Assembly: GCF_037042905.1 (NCBI RefSeq)
Contig: NC_087256.1
Coordinates: 30,716,501-30,780,500 of the forward strand
DNA from: Lytechinus pictus
Lineage: Eukaryota; Echinodermata; Echinoidea; Temnopleuroida; Toxopneustidae
Length of the DNA stretch: 64,000 bases
Direction: 5' to 3'
The notes below the pieces were generated by a model that ran no database searches, was not told where the DNA came from, and was given only the letters and a program-made list of their open reading frames with translations. A program made the translations under genes and the position numbers. Below, piece after piece: positions 1 to 12,120 of this stretch (position 1 is its first letter; each line of letters opens with the position of its first letter).

Positions 1-735
1 GCTCATCCAATGTCATGACTGGTTGTATGAGAGAAGCAGAAAATGCCAAAGCTTTTACTTTTTACAATATTTACAATTTGGTGATATTGTCGCACCCAGT
101 AGCAAGACTGGTCTTTAAAGGTTGCTAGCGCACATGCGAGTGTGGCACGACATCCAGCCGACTAAATGCGACTACTTTGTCGTGCGAAATCTTGCATCAA
201 GTCGTGCAACGCTGAACATTCGAAATTCGCACGACTGGTCGTACGATCTGCTGCAAGTTAATCGCGATCTTATTTGATCGCGTTTGGAGTTTGAACATGT
301 TCAAAGTTCAGATGCAACCAGTCACGACCACCTCGGGTTCGTGTGATCGTCTGCAACGACTTCGAGTGTTCGAAAGACAAAAGCGATCGATCGTGCAACA
401 CCAGGAAAAACCGTTCTACACTGATCGGGATCAATATTGTGAAAGGGCCTTTATTGCTTGACCAATGAAGGGGTAATCTAAGCTGAAAATGACATTTGAT
501 CGGATGAAGTAAACTCTTACAAGCGAAGCAGTGAAAATTTCATCAAATTTTGGAGCAGGAATAACTAAGTAACAATATAAAAAAATGCATTATTTAGGTG
601 AAATAGTATTATGCATGTCTTCATGAATATGCATTTAGGAAGCTAATGTCATATCCCCACTTATTCTTTTTCTATTTCCTTATACGAAATTATATTTCTT
701 CAAATTTTGTCCACCAAGAAAGAAAACAAATATTG
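1..735. other. Gene-free leading stretch with short palindromes
   Basis: No coding region or RNA gene can be supported here. The first 420 bases are unusually rich in GTCG/CGAC words and hold small perfect palindromes, for example TTTGAACATGTTCAAA at 290-305 and CGCGATC/GATCGCG arms at 263-282. This looks like a decayed fold-back repeat, but I cannot define its ends. 430-735 is plain AT-rich DNA. Confidence 0.4.
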
Positions 736-743
736 ATTAACAG

Positions 744-957
744 CAATGGCGGATCCAGGGGGGGGGGGGGGGCAAAGCCGACCCGTGCCCGCCCCCCCCC
801 CCCTTTGAGAGGCACAATTAAAATTTGTAATGTAAAAATGTCGTTAAAACAGAAGTGTGCCCCGCCCCCCTTTGAAAATGAAGACTTTTTTTTGCTTCTC
901 AAAATTTTCCTCGAGAAAATGTGCACCCCCTTTTGGAAAATCCTGGATCTGCCCCTG
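744..957. mobile_element. hAT-like MITE with 8-bp target duplication
   Basis: The element is bounded by inverted ends (CAATGGCGGATCCAGG on the left; the right end read inward is CAGGGGCAGATCCAGG) and by an exact 8-bp direct repeat, ATTAACAG, at 736-743 and 958-965. An 8-bp duplication with ends starting CAGNG is the hallmark of the hAT superfamily. The 214-bp interior is G/C homopolymer-rich and non-coding, so the copy is non-autonomous. A longer relative with the same ends lies at 40177-41200. Confidence 0.75.
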
Positions 958-1304
958 ATTAACAGATCTGTTATATAAGATTATTGCTGCAAATTATTTT
1001 GCAACAAGGGAGACATTATACATACATACATGAAAATATGAAATAATTATGATTTCATGTAATAACATAAGAAAAAGGAAAGTGGGACATGAGATCATCA
1101 TATAATCGTTTTCACAATATATAGTTCACATTTAGAATTCAATAACTTCGTTACTCGTTATCAGATTTTGATGGAATTTTCAGCATTTTGCTTGGTGAGT
1201 TTATGAATATAATAAGAACGACCGAAGTCCACGACCATTTCGAGTAAATCCAGAAAGGCGGAATAATTGTTGTGTCAGTTTTTTTTTTCATTTCTGGATA
1301 AAGA

Positions 1305-1711
1305 TACCAACATCGTCACCACACCTTAATGAGACGATACAAACATCGTCACAACAGCCAAATGAAGTGATACAAACATTGTCACCACACTCGAATGAAA
1401 AGATATGAACGTCGTCACCACACCCTAATGAAAAGATATTAATATCGTCACACCACCCTAATTAAAAAAAAGCAAAATTGTCACCAAACCCTAATGAATA
1501 GATACCAACATCGTCACCGTAACCTAATGTTTAGATCCCATCGTCGTCACCACTCTGTCATTAAACGGCACCAACATCGTCACCACACCTTACTGAAAAG
1601 ATACCAATATCGGCACACCACCCTAATGAAAAGATACCAACATCGTCATCACACCCTAATGAATAATTACCAACATCGTCACCGTAACCTAATGATTAGA
1701 TCCCACCGTCG
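1305..1711 (+). repeat. 33-bp minisatellite, degenerate proximal segment
   Basis: Diverged units of the same 33-bp repeat that fills 3084-7868. Each contains a recognisable CATCGTCACCACAC core followed by an AATGAAAAGATA-like stretch. Divergence is higher here than in the central array, as expected at the edge of a tandem array. The segment is cut off from the main array at 1711 by the Transib-like insertion; the repeat resumes at 3084 in the same register. Confidence 0.85.
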
Positions 1712-3078
1712 CACAGTGGGCCAGAATGAGTTGAAAGTGCGCCAAAATTATATTCCGTGTTAGATTTTTACTTTAACATGTTGCCATGGGTAATTTTGGG
1801 CGTAGAATCGACTGAACATAATCTAAAGCCGATATGACGTCACCTTGATACCAAATTTTGATTGGCTGCTTAAAACCTATTTGTGAAAAGACAAATTACG
1901 CTAAACAATGTGTGGTATATAAATGTTGTGTTATGTGCTACTTTAAGATTGACCAGAGTGAATGTTGGTTTATGCTTCTCACATGCCTATTTTGATACCT
2001 AATTTTGATTGGCTGCTTAAAACCTATTTGTGAAAAGACAAATTACGCTAAACAATGTGTGGTATATAAATGTTGTGTTATGTGCTACTTTAAGATTGAC
2101 CAGAGTGAATGTTGGTTTATGCTTCTCACATGCCTAAAAGGTGTGTATGATATGCCGAAAATAATTTTATGGCATCAAAATGATCATTAATTAGATTTAT
2201 TAAAAAAAACTTTAAAATCTGAAAAATATTAACCGCGCTTTATCAAGCTGTGTTGACTTTTGTAAAACGCAGAGTATATAACACCACGAATGTATCACTA
2301 TGAGGAGGGTTTTTGGCTGAAATTATTCTACAAGTAAGTTTAACTCTAGAAGAGTTGTGGGTATAGCCCTTATTTGGGTTAGCAACCTTTATTTTGTTTA
2401 TTATGCCCGGAATTATGTCATTTTCATGGAATGGAAGGGGAATCGTCCTCGCCATGCAAAAGCGAATGGCAATTTGCCCATACGGTGCGCTACGATGACT
2501 GCGCGGTATAAAAATGACCGTTTTTGAACAGGTTTTTGGGGTGTTGTGTCAAGTAAAATCGGCTCTACATGACAACGGGCAAAAACGGGCAGCTAAATTT
2601 GGTATCGACTTAAAGCTTAGACATCGGGAAAAATGATGCTTATAGAATATAGACGGAAATCCACGGAAATCTAAACGTTTCTAATGTAAATGCAAAAAAC
2701 ATGGATTTTCAGCCTATTTCGAGGAATAATCATCCTATAAACCGCCTGAAAGGTGTCTTTTATCTACTTTGAACCCTTTCTTACGAAAAAAGAATATTTC
2801 AGGATTATGTTGGAGCCATTTCAGATTCCTACATGAAAAACCTCCTGTGAAATGGCCTGCTTTTCAACTAGGTTATCATATACGCGAAATTTCGCAAAAT
2901 GTCACATTTTACGATTTGAGGTAGGAAATTAACAACCTTTATGCAAATTCCGGAATGAAATATTTTGCTGAAGTATTCTTCAAAGTGTTGTCTTTCAGCT
3001 GGGCATAACAAAAATTAAAAATCTGAAATTGCCCAAAATGACTTTTGGCGCACTTTTGTTTCGCCCCGGCCCACTGTG
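1712..3078. mobile_element. Non-autonomous Transib-like transposon with RSS-like ends
   Basis: A 1,367-bp insertion in the minisatellite. Both ends begin CACAGTGGGCC, inverted, and a second shared block (AAAGTGCGCCAAAA) follows at 1734-1747 and, inverted, near 3043-3056. The target is duplicated as CGTCG at 1707-1711 and 3079-3083. The undisturbed sequence, with a single CGTCG, is present in the sister repeat near 3790-3805. A 5-bp GC-rich duplication with CACNNTG ends is the signature of Transib, the superfamily related to RAG1. The interior is AT-rich with only short ORFs and no recognisable transposase, so it would need one supplied in trans. It contains a 147-bp tandem duplication. Confidence 0.8.
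1845..2136 (+). repeat. 147-bp direct tandem duplication
   Basis: Two near-identical copies, 1845-1991 and 1992-2136, lie head to tail inside the Transib-like element. The few differences (for example ACCAAATT against ACCTAATT near the start) indicate a recent duplication. The unit has no stable ORF of its own. Confidence 0.9.
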
Positions 3079-3198
3079 CGTCGTCACCACTCGCTCATGA
3101 AGCGGCACCAACATCGCCACCACACACACATGAAACTACACAAACATCGTCACAACAACCTAATGAAGCAATAAAAACATTGCCATCACACTCTAATG

Positions 3199-3417
3199 TA
3201 GGATGCGAAATATATTGTACGTTTGATTTTGCCAGCGCCATAATGTGGCTGCGACGAATGCAAGGAATGCTCCCCAGGGAGTGGAAATTGTGCACTTTTC
3301 GTGCTTGATTGAAATGAATCAAATGACCGGGGTAATAATATGCTGTAACGCGCTTTGGGCCATTCTGGGAAAAGCGCTTTATAAAAATTGGCTATTATTA
3401 TTATTATTATTATTATT
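3199..3417 (+). mobile_element. SINE inserted in the minisatellite
   Basis: This insertion breaks a minisatellite unit. The flanking TAATG is duplicated at 3194-3198 and 3417-3421, and the uninterrupted unit exists at about 3897-3930. It ends in a TTA-rich microsatellite at 3396-3418, as a 3' SINE tail would. A relative with the same internal words (CTCCCCAGGGAGTGGA, GATGACCGGGGTAATAAT) lies at 51490-51668. The tRNA-like head is not clear in this copy, so it may be 5' truncated. Confidence 0.75.
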
Positions 3418-5119
3418 AATGAAAAAATATTAACATCATCGCGCACACATGAAGCAATACAAACATCGTCACACCAACCTAATGAATAGATATCAACATC
3501 GTCACCACACCCTTATGAAAAGACACCAAAATCGTCACCACACCCTAATGAAAAGATTCCAACATCGTCATCACACCCTAATGAAAAGATACCAACATCG
3601 TCACCACACCCTAATGAAAAGACACCAACATCGTCACCACACCCTAATGAAAAGACACCAACATCGTCATCACACCCTAATGAAAAGACACCAACATCGT
3701 CACCACACCCTAATGAAAAGACACCAACATCGTCATCACACCCTAATGAATAATTACCAACATCGTCACCGTAACCTAATGATTAGATCCCACCGTCGTC
3801 ACCACTCGCTCATGAAGCGGCACCAACATCGCCACCACATATACATGAAACTATACAAACATCGTCACAACAACCTAATGAAGCAATAAAAACATTGCCA
3901 TCACACTCTAATGAAAAAATATTAACATCATCGCACACACATGAAGCGATACAAATATCGTCACACCAACCTAATGAATATATATCAACATCGTCACCAT
4001 AACCTAATGAAAAGATATCAACATCGTCACCACACCCTCATGAAAAGATACCAACATCGTCACCACACCCTAATGAAAAGATACCAACATCGTCTTCACA
4101 CCCTAATGAAAAGATACCAACATCGTCACCACACCCTCATGAAAAGACACCAACATCGTCACCACACCCTAATGAAAAGATACCAACATCGTCACCACAC
4201 CCTCATGAATAGATACCAACATCGTCACCACACCCTCATGAAAAGACACCAACATCGTCACCACACCCTAATGAAAAGATACCAACATCGTCACCACACC
4301 CTCATGAAAAGACACCAACATCGTCACCACACCCTAATGAAAAGATACCAACATCGTCACCACACCCTCATGAATAGATACCAACATCGTCACCACACCC
4401 TCATGAAAAGATACCAACATCGTCACCACACTCTAATGAAAAGATACCAACATCGTCACCACACCCTAATGAAAAGATACCAACATCGTCACCACACCCT
4501 CATGAATAGATACCAACATCGTCACCACACCCTCATGAAAAGACACCAACATCGTCACCACACCCTAATGAAAAGATACCAACATCGTCACCACACCCTC
4601 ATGAATAGATACCAACATCGTCACCACACCCTCATGAAAAGACACCAACATCGTCACCACACCCTAATGAAAAGATACCAACATCGTCACCACACCCTCA
4701 TGAATAGATACCAACATCGTCACCACACCCTCATGAAAAGATACCAACATCGTCACCACACTCTAATGAAAAGATACCAACATCGTCACCACACCCTAAT
4801 GAAAAGATACCAACATCGTCACCACACCCTAATGAAAAGACACCAACATCGTCACCACACCCTCATGAAAAGATACCAACATCGTCACCACACCCTCATG
4901 AAAAGACACCAACATCGTCACCACACCCTCATGAAAAGACACCAACATCGTCACCACACCTTAATGAATAGATACTAACATAGTCACCACACCCCATGAA
5001 AAGATACCAACATCGTCACCACACTCTAAGGAAAAAAATCAACATCGTCACCACAATCTCTGGAAAAGATATCAACATCGTCACCACACCATAATGAAAA
5101 GATATCAACATCGTCACCA

Positions 5120-7363
5120 CACTCTAAGGAAAAGATATAAGCATCGTCACCACACCCTAATGAAAAGATACCAACATCGTCACCACACTCTAAGGAAAAG
5201 ATATCAACATCGTCACCACACTCTGATGAAAAGATATCAACATCGTCACCACACCCTAATGAAAAGATATAAACATCGTCACCACACCCTAATGAAAAGA
5301 TATCAACATCGTCACCACACTCTAAGGAAAAGATACCAACATTGTCACCACACCCTAATGAAAAGATACCAACATCGTCACCACACCCTAATGAAAAGAT
5401 ACCAACATCGTCACCACACCCTAATGAAAAGATACCAATATCGTCACCACACCCTAATGAAAAGATACCAACATCGTCACCACATCCTAATGAAAAGATA
5501 CCAACATTGTCACCACACCCTCATGAAGAGATACCAACATCGTCACCACACCCTCATGAAAAGATACCAACATCGTCACCACACCCTAATGAAAAGATAC
5601 CAACATCGTCACCACATCCTAATGAAAAGATACCAACATTGTCACCACACCCTCATGAAGAGATACCAACATCGTCACCACACCCTCATGAAAAGATACC
5701 AACATCGTCACCACACCCTAATGAAAAGATACCAACATCGTCACCACACCCTAATGAAAAGATACCAACATCGTCACCACACCCTCATGAAAAGATATCA
5801 ACATCGTCACCACACTCTAAGGAAAAGATATCAACATCGTCACCACACTCTGATGAAAAGATATAAACATCGTCACCACACCATAATGAAAAGATATCAA
5901 CATCGTCACCACACTCTAAGGAAAAGATATAAACATCGTCACCACACCCTAATGAAAAGATAACAACATCGTCACCACACCCTAATGAAAAGATACCAAC
6001 ATCGTCACCACACCCTCATGAATAGATACCAACATCGTCACCACACCCTCATGAAAAGATACCAACATCGTCACCACACCCTAATGAAAAGATACCAATA
6101 TCGTCACCACACCCTAACGAAAAGATACCAACATCGTCACCACATCCTAATGAAAAGATACCAACATTGTCACCACACCCTCATGAAGAGATACCAACAT
6201 CGTCACCACACCCTAATGAAAAGATACCAACATCGTCACCACATCCTAAGGAAAAGATATAAACATCGTCACCACACCCTAATGAAAAGATACCAACATC
6301 GTCACCACACTCTAAGGAAAAGATATCAACATCGTCACCACACTCTGATGAAAAGATATCAACATCGTCACCACACCCTAATGAAAAGATATAAACATCG
6401 TCACCACACCCTAATGAAAAGATATCAACATCGTCACCACACTCTAAGGAAAAGATACCAACATTGTCACCACACCCTAATGAAAAGATACCAACATCGT
6501 CACCACACCCTAATGAAAAGATACCAACATCGTCACCACACCCTAATGAAAAGATACCAATATCGTCACCACACCCTAATGAAAAGATACCAACATCGTC
6601 ACCACATCCTAATGAAAAGATACCAACATTGTCACCACACCCTCATGAAGAGATACCAACATCGTCACCACACCCTCATGAAAAGATACCAACATCGTCA
6701 CCACACCCTAATGAAAAGATACCAACATCGTCACCACATCCTAATGAAAAGATACCAACATTGTCACCACACCCTCATGAAGAGATACCAACATCGTCAC
6801 CACACCCTCATGAAAAGATACCAACATCGTCACCACACCCTAATGAAAAGATACCAACATCGTCACCACACCCTAATGAAAAGATACCAACATCGTCACC
6901 ACACCCTCATGAAAAGATATCAACATCGTCACCACACTCTAAGGAAAAGATATCAACATCGTCACCACACTCTGATGAAAAGATATAAACATCGTCACCA
7001 CACCATAATGAAAAGATATCAACATCGTCACCACACTCTAAGGAAAAGATATAAACATCGTCACCACACCCTAATGAAAAGATACCAACATCGTCACCAC
7101 ACCCTAATGAAAAGATACCAACATCGTCACCACACCCTCATGAATAGATACCAACATCGTCACCACACCCTCATGAAAAGATACCAACATCGTCACCACA
7201 CCCTAATGAAAAGATACCAATATCGTCACCACACCCTAACGAAAAGATACCAACATCGTCACCACATCCTAATGAAAAGATACCAACATTGTCACCACAC
7301 CCTCATGAAGAGATACCAACATCGTCACCACACCCTAATGAAAAGATACCAACATCGTCACCA
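5120..7363 (+). repeat. Higher-order duplication, 2 x 1122 bp (34 units)
   Basis: Within the array, the pattern of variant units from about 5120 to 6241 is repeated from about 6242 to 7363, an offset of exactly 1122 bp (34 x 33). A 525-bp segment translates identically in both copies (5342-5866 and 6464-6988). One visible difference is AGATAACAAC near 5960 against AGATACCAAC near 7080. This is a recent unequal exchange or segmental duplication inside the array. Confidence 0.85.
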
Positions 7364-7815
7364 CATCCTAATGAAAAGATACCAATATCGTCACCACATC
7401 CTAATGAAGAGATACCAACATCGTCACCATACCTTAATGAAAAGATACCAATATCGTCACCACATCCTAATGAAAAGATACCAACATCGTCACCACACCC
7501 TAATGAAAAGATACCAACATCGTCACCACATCCTAATGAAAAGATACCAACATTGTCACCACACCCTCATGAAGAGATACCAACATCGTCACCACACCCT
7601 AATGAAAAGATACCAACATCGTCACCAAATCCTAATGAAAAGATACCAATATCGTCACCACATCCTAATGAAGAGATACCAACATCGTCACCATACCTTA
7701 ATGAAAAGATACCAATATCGTCACCACATCCTAATGAAAAGATACCAACATCGTCACCACACCCTAATGAAAAGATACCAACATCGTCACCACACCCTAA
7801 TGAAAATATACCAAC
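7288..7815 (+). repeat. 8-unit (264-bp) higher-order repeat
   Basis: At the 3' edge of the array an eight-unit block, recognised by the variants ATTGTCACC, CATACCTTAATG and GAAGAGATACC, occurs twice with an offset of 264 bp (7289 to 7553). It shows a second, smaller-scale round of expansion. Confidence 0.8.
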
Positions 7816-8240
7816 ATCGTCACCACACCTTTATGACAATACACCAAAATCATCACCACAACCTCATTAAAAATACAACCATCGACATCAAAACATTGTG
7901 AAAGTATGCAAACGCTGTCACATGGTGCAAAGCAATCAACAGAGATAACATAGTCCGAAGAAAACATATGCCAACATGTGGGAGATAATGGATTCTTATT
8001 CATTTTATTTGATGTACGTTTCAAGGAGAGCAACAGATCGCCATCTACGACATGAAGAGAGCAAGGTCATATCAATATTCAAATTACATTGTATTTACCC
8101 TCTATTTCGAGCTAACAATTAAGGCATGATTGACAGGGCTCTAGGCCTACATTTTAATGATGTAAAATGCTAATTCAAACATTTTGTATAGATTAGAAGT
8201 TTAGAACAGACTGCTGATACAATGGATAACACTAATATGA

Positions 8241-8645
8241 GAGTGGTGTTGGCTCAGTCGGTAACGCGTCTGCCTGTCGAACCAAAGATCGTGGGTTCGA
8301 GTCCACCCCGGGCGGATGACTGAAGCCAGTGCGTTGTGTGTAAACGTCTCTCCCATGTTTCATAGATGCAGGCTATGTTACAATGGAAAACACTCCGTCC
8401 CTCGGATAGGACGTTAAATGGAGGCCCCGTGTAGAGGAGAGTCACCACCTTTGCACGTTAAGAACCCACTGCTCTATTCGTATAAGAGTAGGGGGAAACC
8501 CCGGTGTAGTGGTCCACCTGCATTCCCCCCAATCAGTTATATCGGGAGGAGAGACCTGCGGGTCATAGTGATTCAGTTCGCTTTTCGCCTCCCAGGCACA
8601 GGTGACGCCAAACAAAATAATAATAATAATGATAATAATATTGCT
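8241..8645 (+). mobile_element. tRNA-derived SINE
   Basis: The head carries pol III promoter boxes of tRNA type: box A GTTGGCTCAGTCGG near 8248-8261 and box B GTGGGTTCGAGTCC near 8290-8303. A tRNA-unrelated body follows (GTGTAGAGGAGAGTCACC and TTTGCACGTTAAGAACCC near 8430-8467), then an AAT microsatellite tail at about 8617-8641. The same body is present without its head at 22500-22640. I do not call a functional tRNA because no acceptor stem closes. Confidence 0.8.
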
Positions 8646-9723
8646 ATTTTGCATTACAAAATAATTCCATTGAATGATATGTACAGTCTAAACTGTATGT
8701 ATATGTTGTATCTGAATAGGTGAGTGTTTTTTCACTTAGATTTTGATTCACCGATTTTTGACAAAGGCTGTTTTGTCATTGAAGGGTTTTTAAAAAAAAG
8801 CGCCTCCGGAGTGTTTGCGAAGATGTCCTTGTCATTCCAAGCGGGGTCGTAGCGATGGATCTGGGGTTGACCAGGAAAGGGGCTTCTCAAACGTTTTCTT
8901 CACAAAACTCTATCAAGCAAAAAGGGGCTCATCACCCTGTATAAGATGTATTTCGCCGTGTAAATAACAAAAGAAAAGAAAAAACAGGGGTTACGATACC
9001 CACTGATGCCACGGACTGGGGCCTCATTTTCTAAATCAAACCTAAAGTTATGTTTCTTCACTAAAGTTTTACATTTTCCCCGAGGGTTTGGAACCCGGCC
9101 CCCATGTCCGAGAATCCACCACTGCGCGGACGATATCATAGAATGGAAACTTTAAGTGTCTTTCTACATGACAAGTTTACAAAATACTTTATCTTGTCAT
9201 TTCGAGTAAATTTTGTTTGTCGACATGGCCACAAAGTATATCTCACCATGTATACTTCTGTAAAATGACTTATCGCCATGGAATTATAAGGTTGGATAAA
9301 CAATAATTACGTTATATAGCAAGACACACTTTTTCATTGAACATTGTCTCGACAAAAACATACAGTCGACTTGATAAATTCCAGGGATGTTGGCGCTCGA
9401 ATGTTTTAGTAATGAAGACATCCCTGGTAAACTCTAGCTACCAAGGCTTTATTCGATTGCTTCCTTTGAAATAAATCTGTGAGGCTTTACCTAATAAAAG
9501 ACATTGTATATCTCAGTGTTATTTACGTAAAAAAGCTTTTAAAACAGCTATTGTTAAGCTTCTCGACACCTGAAGTTTTATCAGGCCACAAATCCAGTTT
9601 ACTTTTGTTTTCTCTATTGCAGCTTACTGTAGCAGAAGAAAATACAACGTGCTGCAAGAAACAGAACGCATAAAAAATAAGGAAAATTATTATTTTAAAA
9701 GGACAAAAATACAATATGTCTAT
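8646..9723. other. Gene-free stretch
   Basis: No supported gene or clear repeat. The short open frames here have no recognisable domain, no splice context and no repeat ends that I can define. Confidence 0.4.
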
Positions 9724-9958
9724 ATAAGAAGAAAAGAAAAGAAGAAAAGAGAAAAAATGCAGGAAAAAATGAAACAAGAAAAGAAAAAGAGAACAAAAGA
9801 AAAGAAAAGAAAAAAAAAGAAATGAAAAGAAAAGAAAAAAGAAAAGAAAAAGAATAGGAAAAAAGAAGAAAAAAAATAAGAGGAAAAAGAAAAAAAAATA
9901 ACAAGAAAAGAAAAGAAAACAGAAGAAAAGAAAAGAAAAATAACAAGAATAACAAGCT
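9724..9958 (+). repeat. Purine-rich (AAAAG)n tract
   Basis: About 235 bases are almost wholly A and G on the plus strand, built on AAAAG and AAGAA words. The complementary strand gives long phenylalanine/leucine-rich open frames that are purely compositional and should not be read as a membrane protein. Confidence 0.9.
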
Positions 9959-11990
9959 GTTGAAAATGAACAAAAGCTGTGGCAAAAATAGTCAATCCTG
10001 ACTGGTTGCCAACCAAGGAAAGAAGAAGAAGAAGACATGCACTCATCGGAGTAGAATCGCATGAATGAACAGAACGCTAGAGCAAAACAGAATAGGCCTA
10101 TAGATTGTAGATTGTGGGATATTGATAAAGAAAATAGGGGATGATGTTTTAAAAAGTATAAGTAGATCAAACGTACTCGTTGTATGCAGGGATTATTCAT
10201 CAAGGTTGCTGTTGTCAGTAATTCCCCATGTGTTTTCTTGGAAACATTATTTTCTTGTTTTACATGTATCTTCAGTAATGGTTATACTAAATCATGTGGA
10301 CCGTTTACATATGACAAAATATATCATTAAACATTTTCTTTAACTTATCTAATCAATGAAAATTTCAATACCACTGTAAGTAAATATGTTGTCAGCTGTT
10401 TAAAATACATGCATGTCTTTTTAATATAAAATTGCGTTAGGAACATGACGTTTCTACAATCTATACCTCTCCGAATAACAGCGGTTAGACTGAAGATGGT
10501 TATCCAGCTCATAATATGTGGAAAACTAATAAATAAACATAAAACAAAACGAAACAAAATAACCCAGAATCATACTTGAATCAAGCAGTAGGTTCCATAA
10601 ATGCACATCATATTCAGTTCATATTCGTATCTTCAAGATATTGTTCAGAATTATACCATATTGTAACAGAGCAGGATGGGGGGGGGGTTAAAGTCCGGAT
10701 TGTTAATAACAAGAACGAAATTCCTCCTTTTTCCTTAGAATTTGAAAACAAAATATAGATCCATCGATTCGTGCAGATTTTTGTTATCATTCATCTTCAT
10801 AATAGTGTCCAGTATTACTTTTATAACAATTCATATATTTCTTGCTAAACTATCATACTTACTGTGCTTGTTGGAGTACAACTTGTCCGATCATATAAAA
10901 AAAATGATGATTAGTGTATGGTCTGCCATTACACTTTTATATGCACAAACAATTATGGGTGAAGTTGAACATGTTGAATAGCTCTATACAAGGAATCTCT
11001 AAGCTGGTGTAGTATTGAGTTTTTATACCTTACGGTTTGAATGCATCGATCTTAAAAACGTCCACACTCAACAAATGATGCACTTTTATCCGTCAATATA
11101 TATGTACATAAAATAAATTGAATAGATGCGATTTGTGTGATTCAGGAATCAGGACATTCCCTTTCCATTGCTTTCTAAACACGACAATTATCCCTATATC
11201 TCCTGGAAAGTTTTTAAAGAAAGAGCTTTATTCTCCCTTGTCTGAATTTCCTTTATATCACGTAACTTTCCACGTCAATGGTTGCTTTGTGAAAAAGTGA
11301 CCGATTTAAGACCTTTCGGCTTGTCGGTGTTAAGTAAAGGAAAGAGGAATCCTCAATTGAAACAGAGGAGCTAAAATTTCTTCATCGGCTGACCAGTGCT
11401 TACTGTCTAACAACCAGTTTAAAAGTACATGTCTAATAGCAAGATGATAAGGGGCAAATAGCCAGGCCAAAAATAAAGAACAAAACTGTATTCTGTAGAA
11501 GGAGACCATAAACAATATAAAGAGTCTCTGGAAATATTAAGTCTGAGTCGATCAAAAAAACCCTCTTACTCAATGTAAAGGACCCCCATGGAAGAACAGT
11601 GGTAATTTGTTAATACCGCTGAAATGGGCCATCCTCCATATTTTATATGATGTATACGATTTGTTGAATTTGAACATAATTATTTTTATATGGAAATAAA
11701 TACAAACAAACAATGATTCTCGTTGCTCTGCCTTGTTTATTCATTTTTTTAATGTTGTTTTGGTGTTTGCGTGTGTGTTGGAGGGAGGGGCGTGTTTGTG
11801 AGTGTGTTGGGATTCTCGTTCTTATTGTATAGCGCATAACAAAATACAACCATAGGATCACCACAAGCATCTAGGCTGACACAACACAACTCTTTCCAGG
11901 ACAGCGTGTACGCTTTTTGCTGGGCTTTTTTTTTGGGGGGGAAGTACCTTTTAAAGGTTCAAGGTTCAAGGTTTACTTATGTTTCAGTCA
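9959..11990. other. Gene-free stretch
   Basis: AT-rich sequence with no supported exon. A G-run at 10676-10687 and another near 11932-11941 are the only notable local features. Confidence 0.4.
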
Positions 11991-11993
11991 CAC

Positions 11994-12085
11994 CGCCCAT
12001 AACAACTCCAATCCGATTAATGATATGCCATTCAAATGAATATAATGATTGGTCCTGGGTCGGACGGTTAGATTGGTATGACTGA
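11994..12085. mobile_element. Small fold-back MITE (CAGTCACACC family)
   Basis: About 92 bp bounded by CAGTCACACC on the left and GGTATGACTGAG on the right, with inner arms also complementary (CAATCCGATTAATG against ATGATTGG). The same ends bound 35868-35969, and a weaker relative begins at 19463, so this is a small MITE family in the window. Confidence 0.55.
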
Positions 12086-12120
12086 GGCATTACTCTTCGT
12101 TATGATGATATAAGTGGTTC

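Larger units (their letters stand above)
3084..7868 (+). repeat. 33-bp minisatellite, main array
   Basis: More than 130 tandem units of 33 bp. The core is CATCGTCACCACACCC, followed by TMATGAAAAGATACCAA with common variants (CTCATG, TCTAAGG, GATATAAA). Because 33 is a multiple of three and the unit lacks stops in two frames, long reading frames arise in those frames (11-residue repeats such as MKRYQHRHHTL or SSPHPNEKIPT). I do not call them genes. Single-base changes make stops near 4975 and 5965, one-base deletions around 4990-5040 shift the frame, and substitutions are not biased toward silent positions. No promoter, leader or splice pattern is visible. The SINE at 3199-3417 interrupts the left part. 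Confidence 0.95.

Noticed and set aside
646-978. 110-residue open frame and its antisense partner
   Set aside because: It spans the hAT-like MITE with G and C runs; the proline- and glycine-rich translation is a by-product.
3941-7901. Long open frames of 345, 289 and 638 codons read as His-rich proteins
   Set aside because: They follow from a 33-bp unit lacking stops. Stops and one-base deletions occur inside the array without loss of the repeat, and no leader, promoter or splice pattern is seen.
9523-10203. 226-residue open frame on the minus strand, almost all Phe/Leu/Ser
   Set aside because: It is the complement of the (AAAAG)n purine tract; two other frames of the same tract are open too, so it is compositional.
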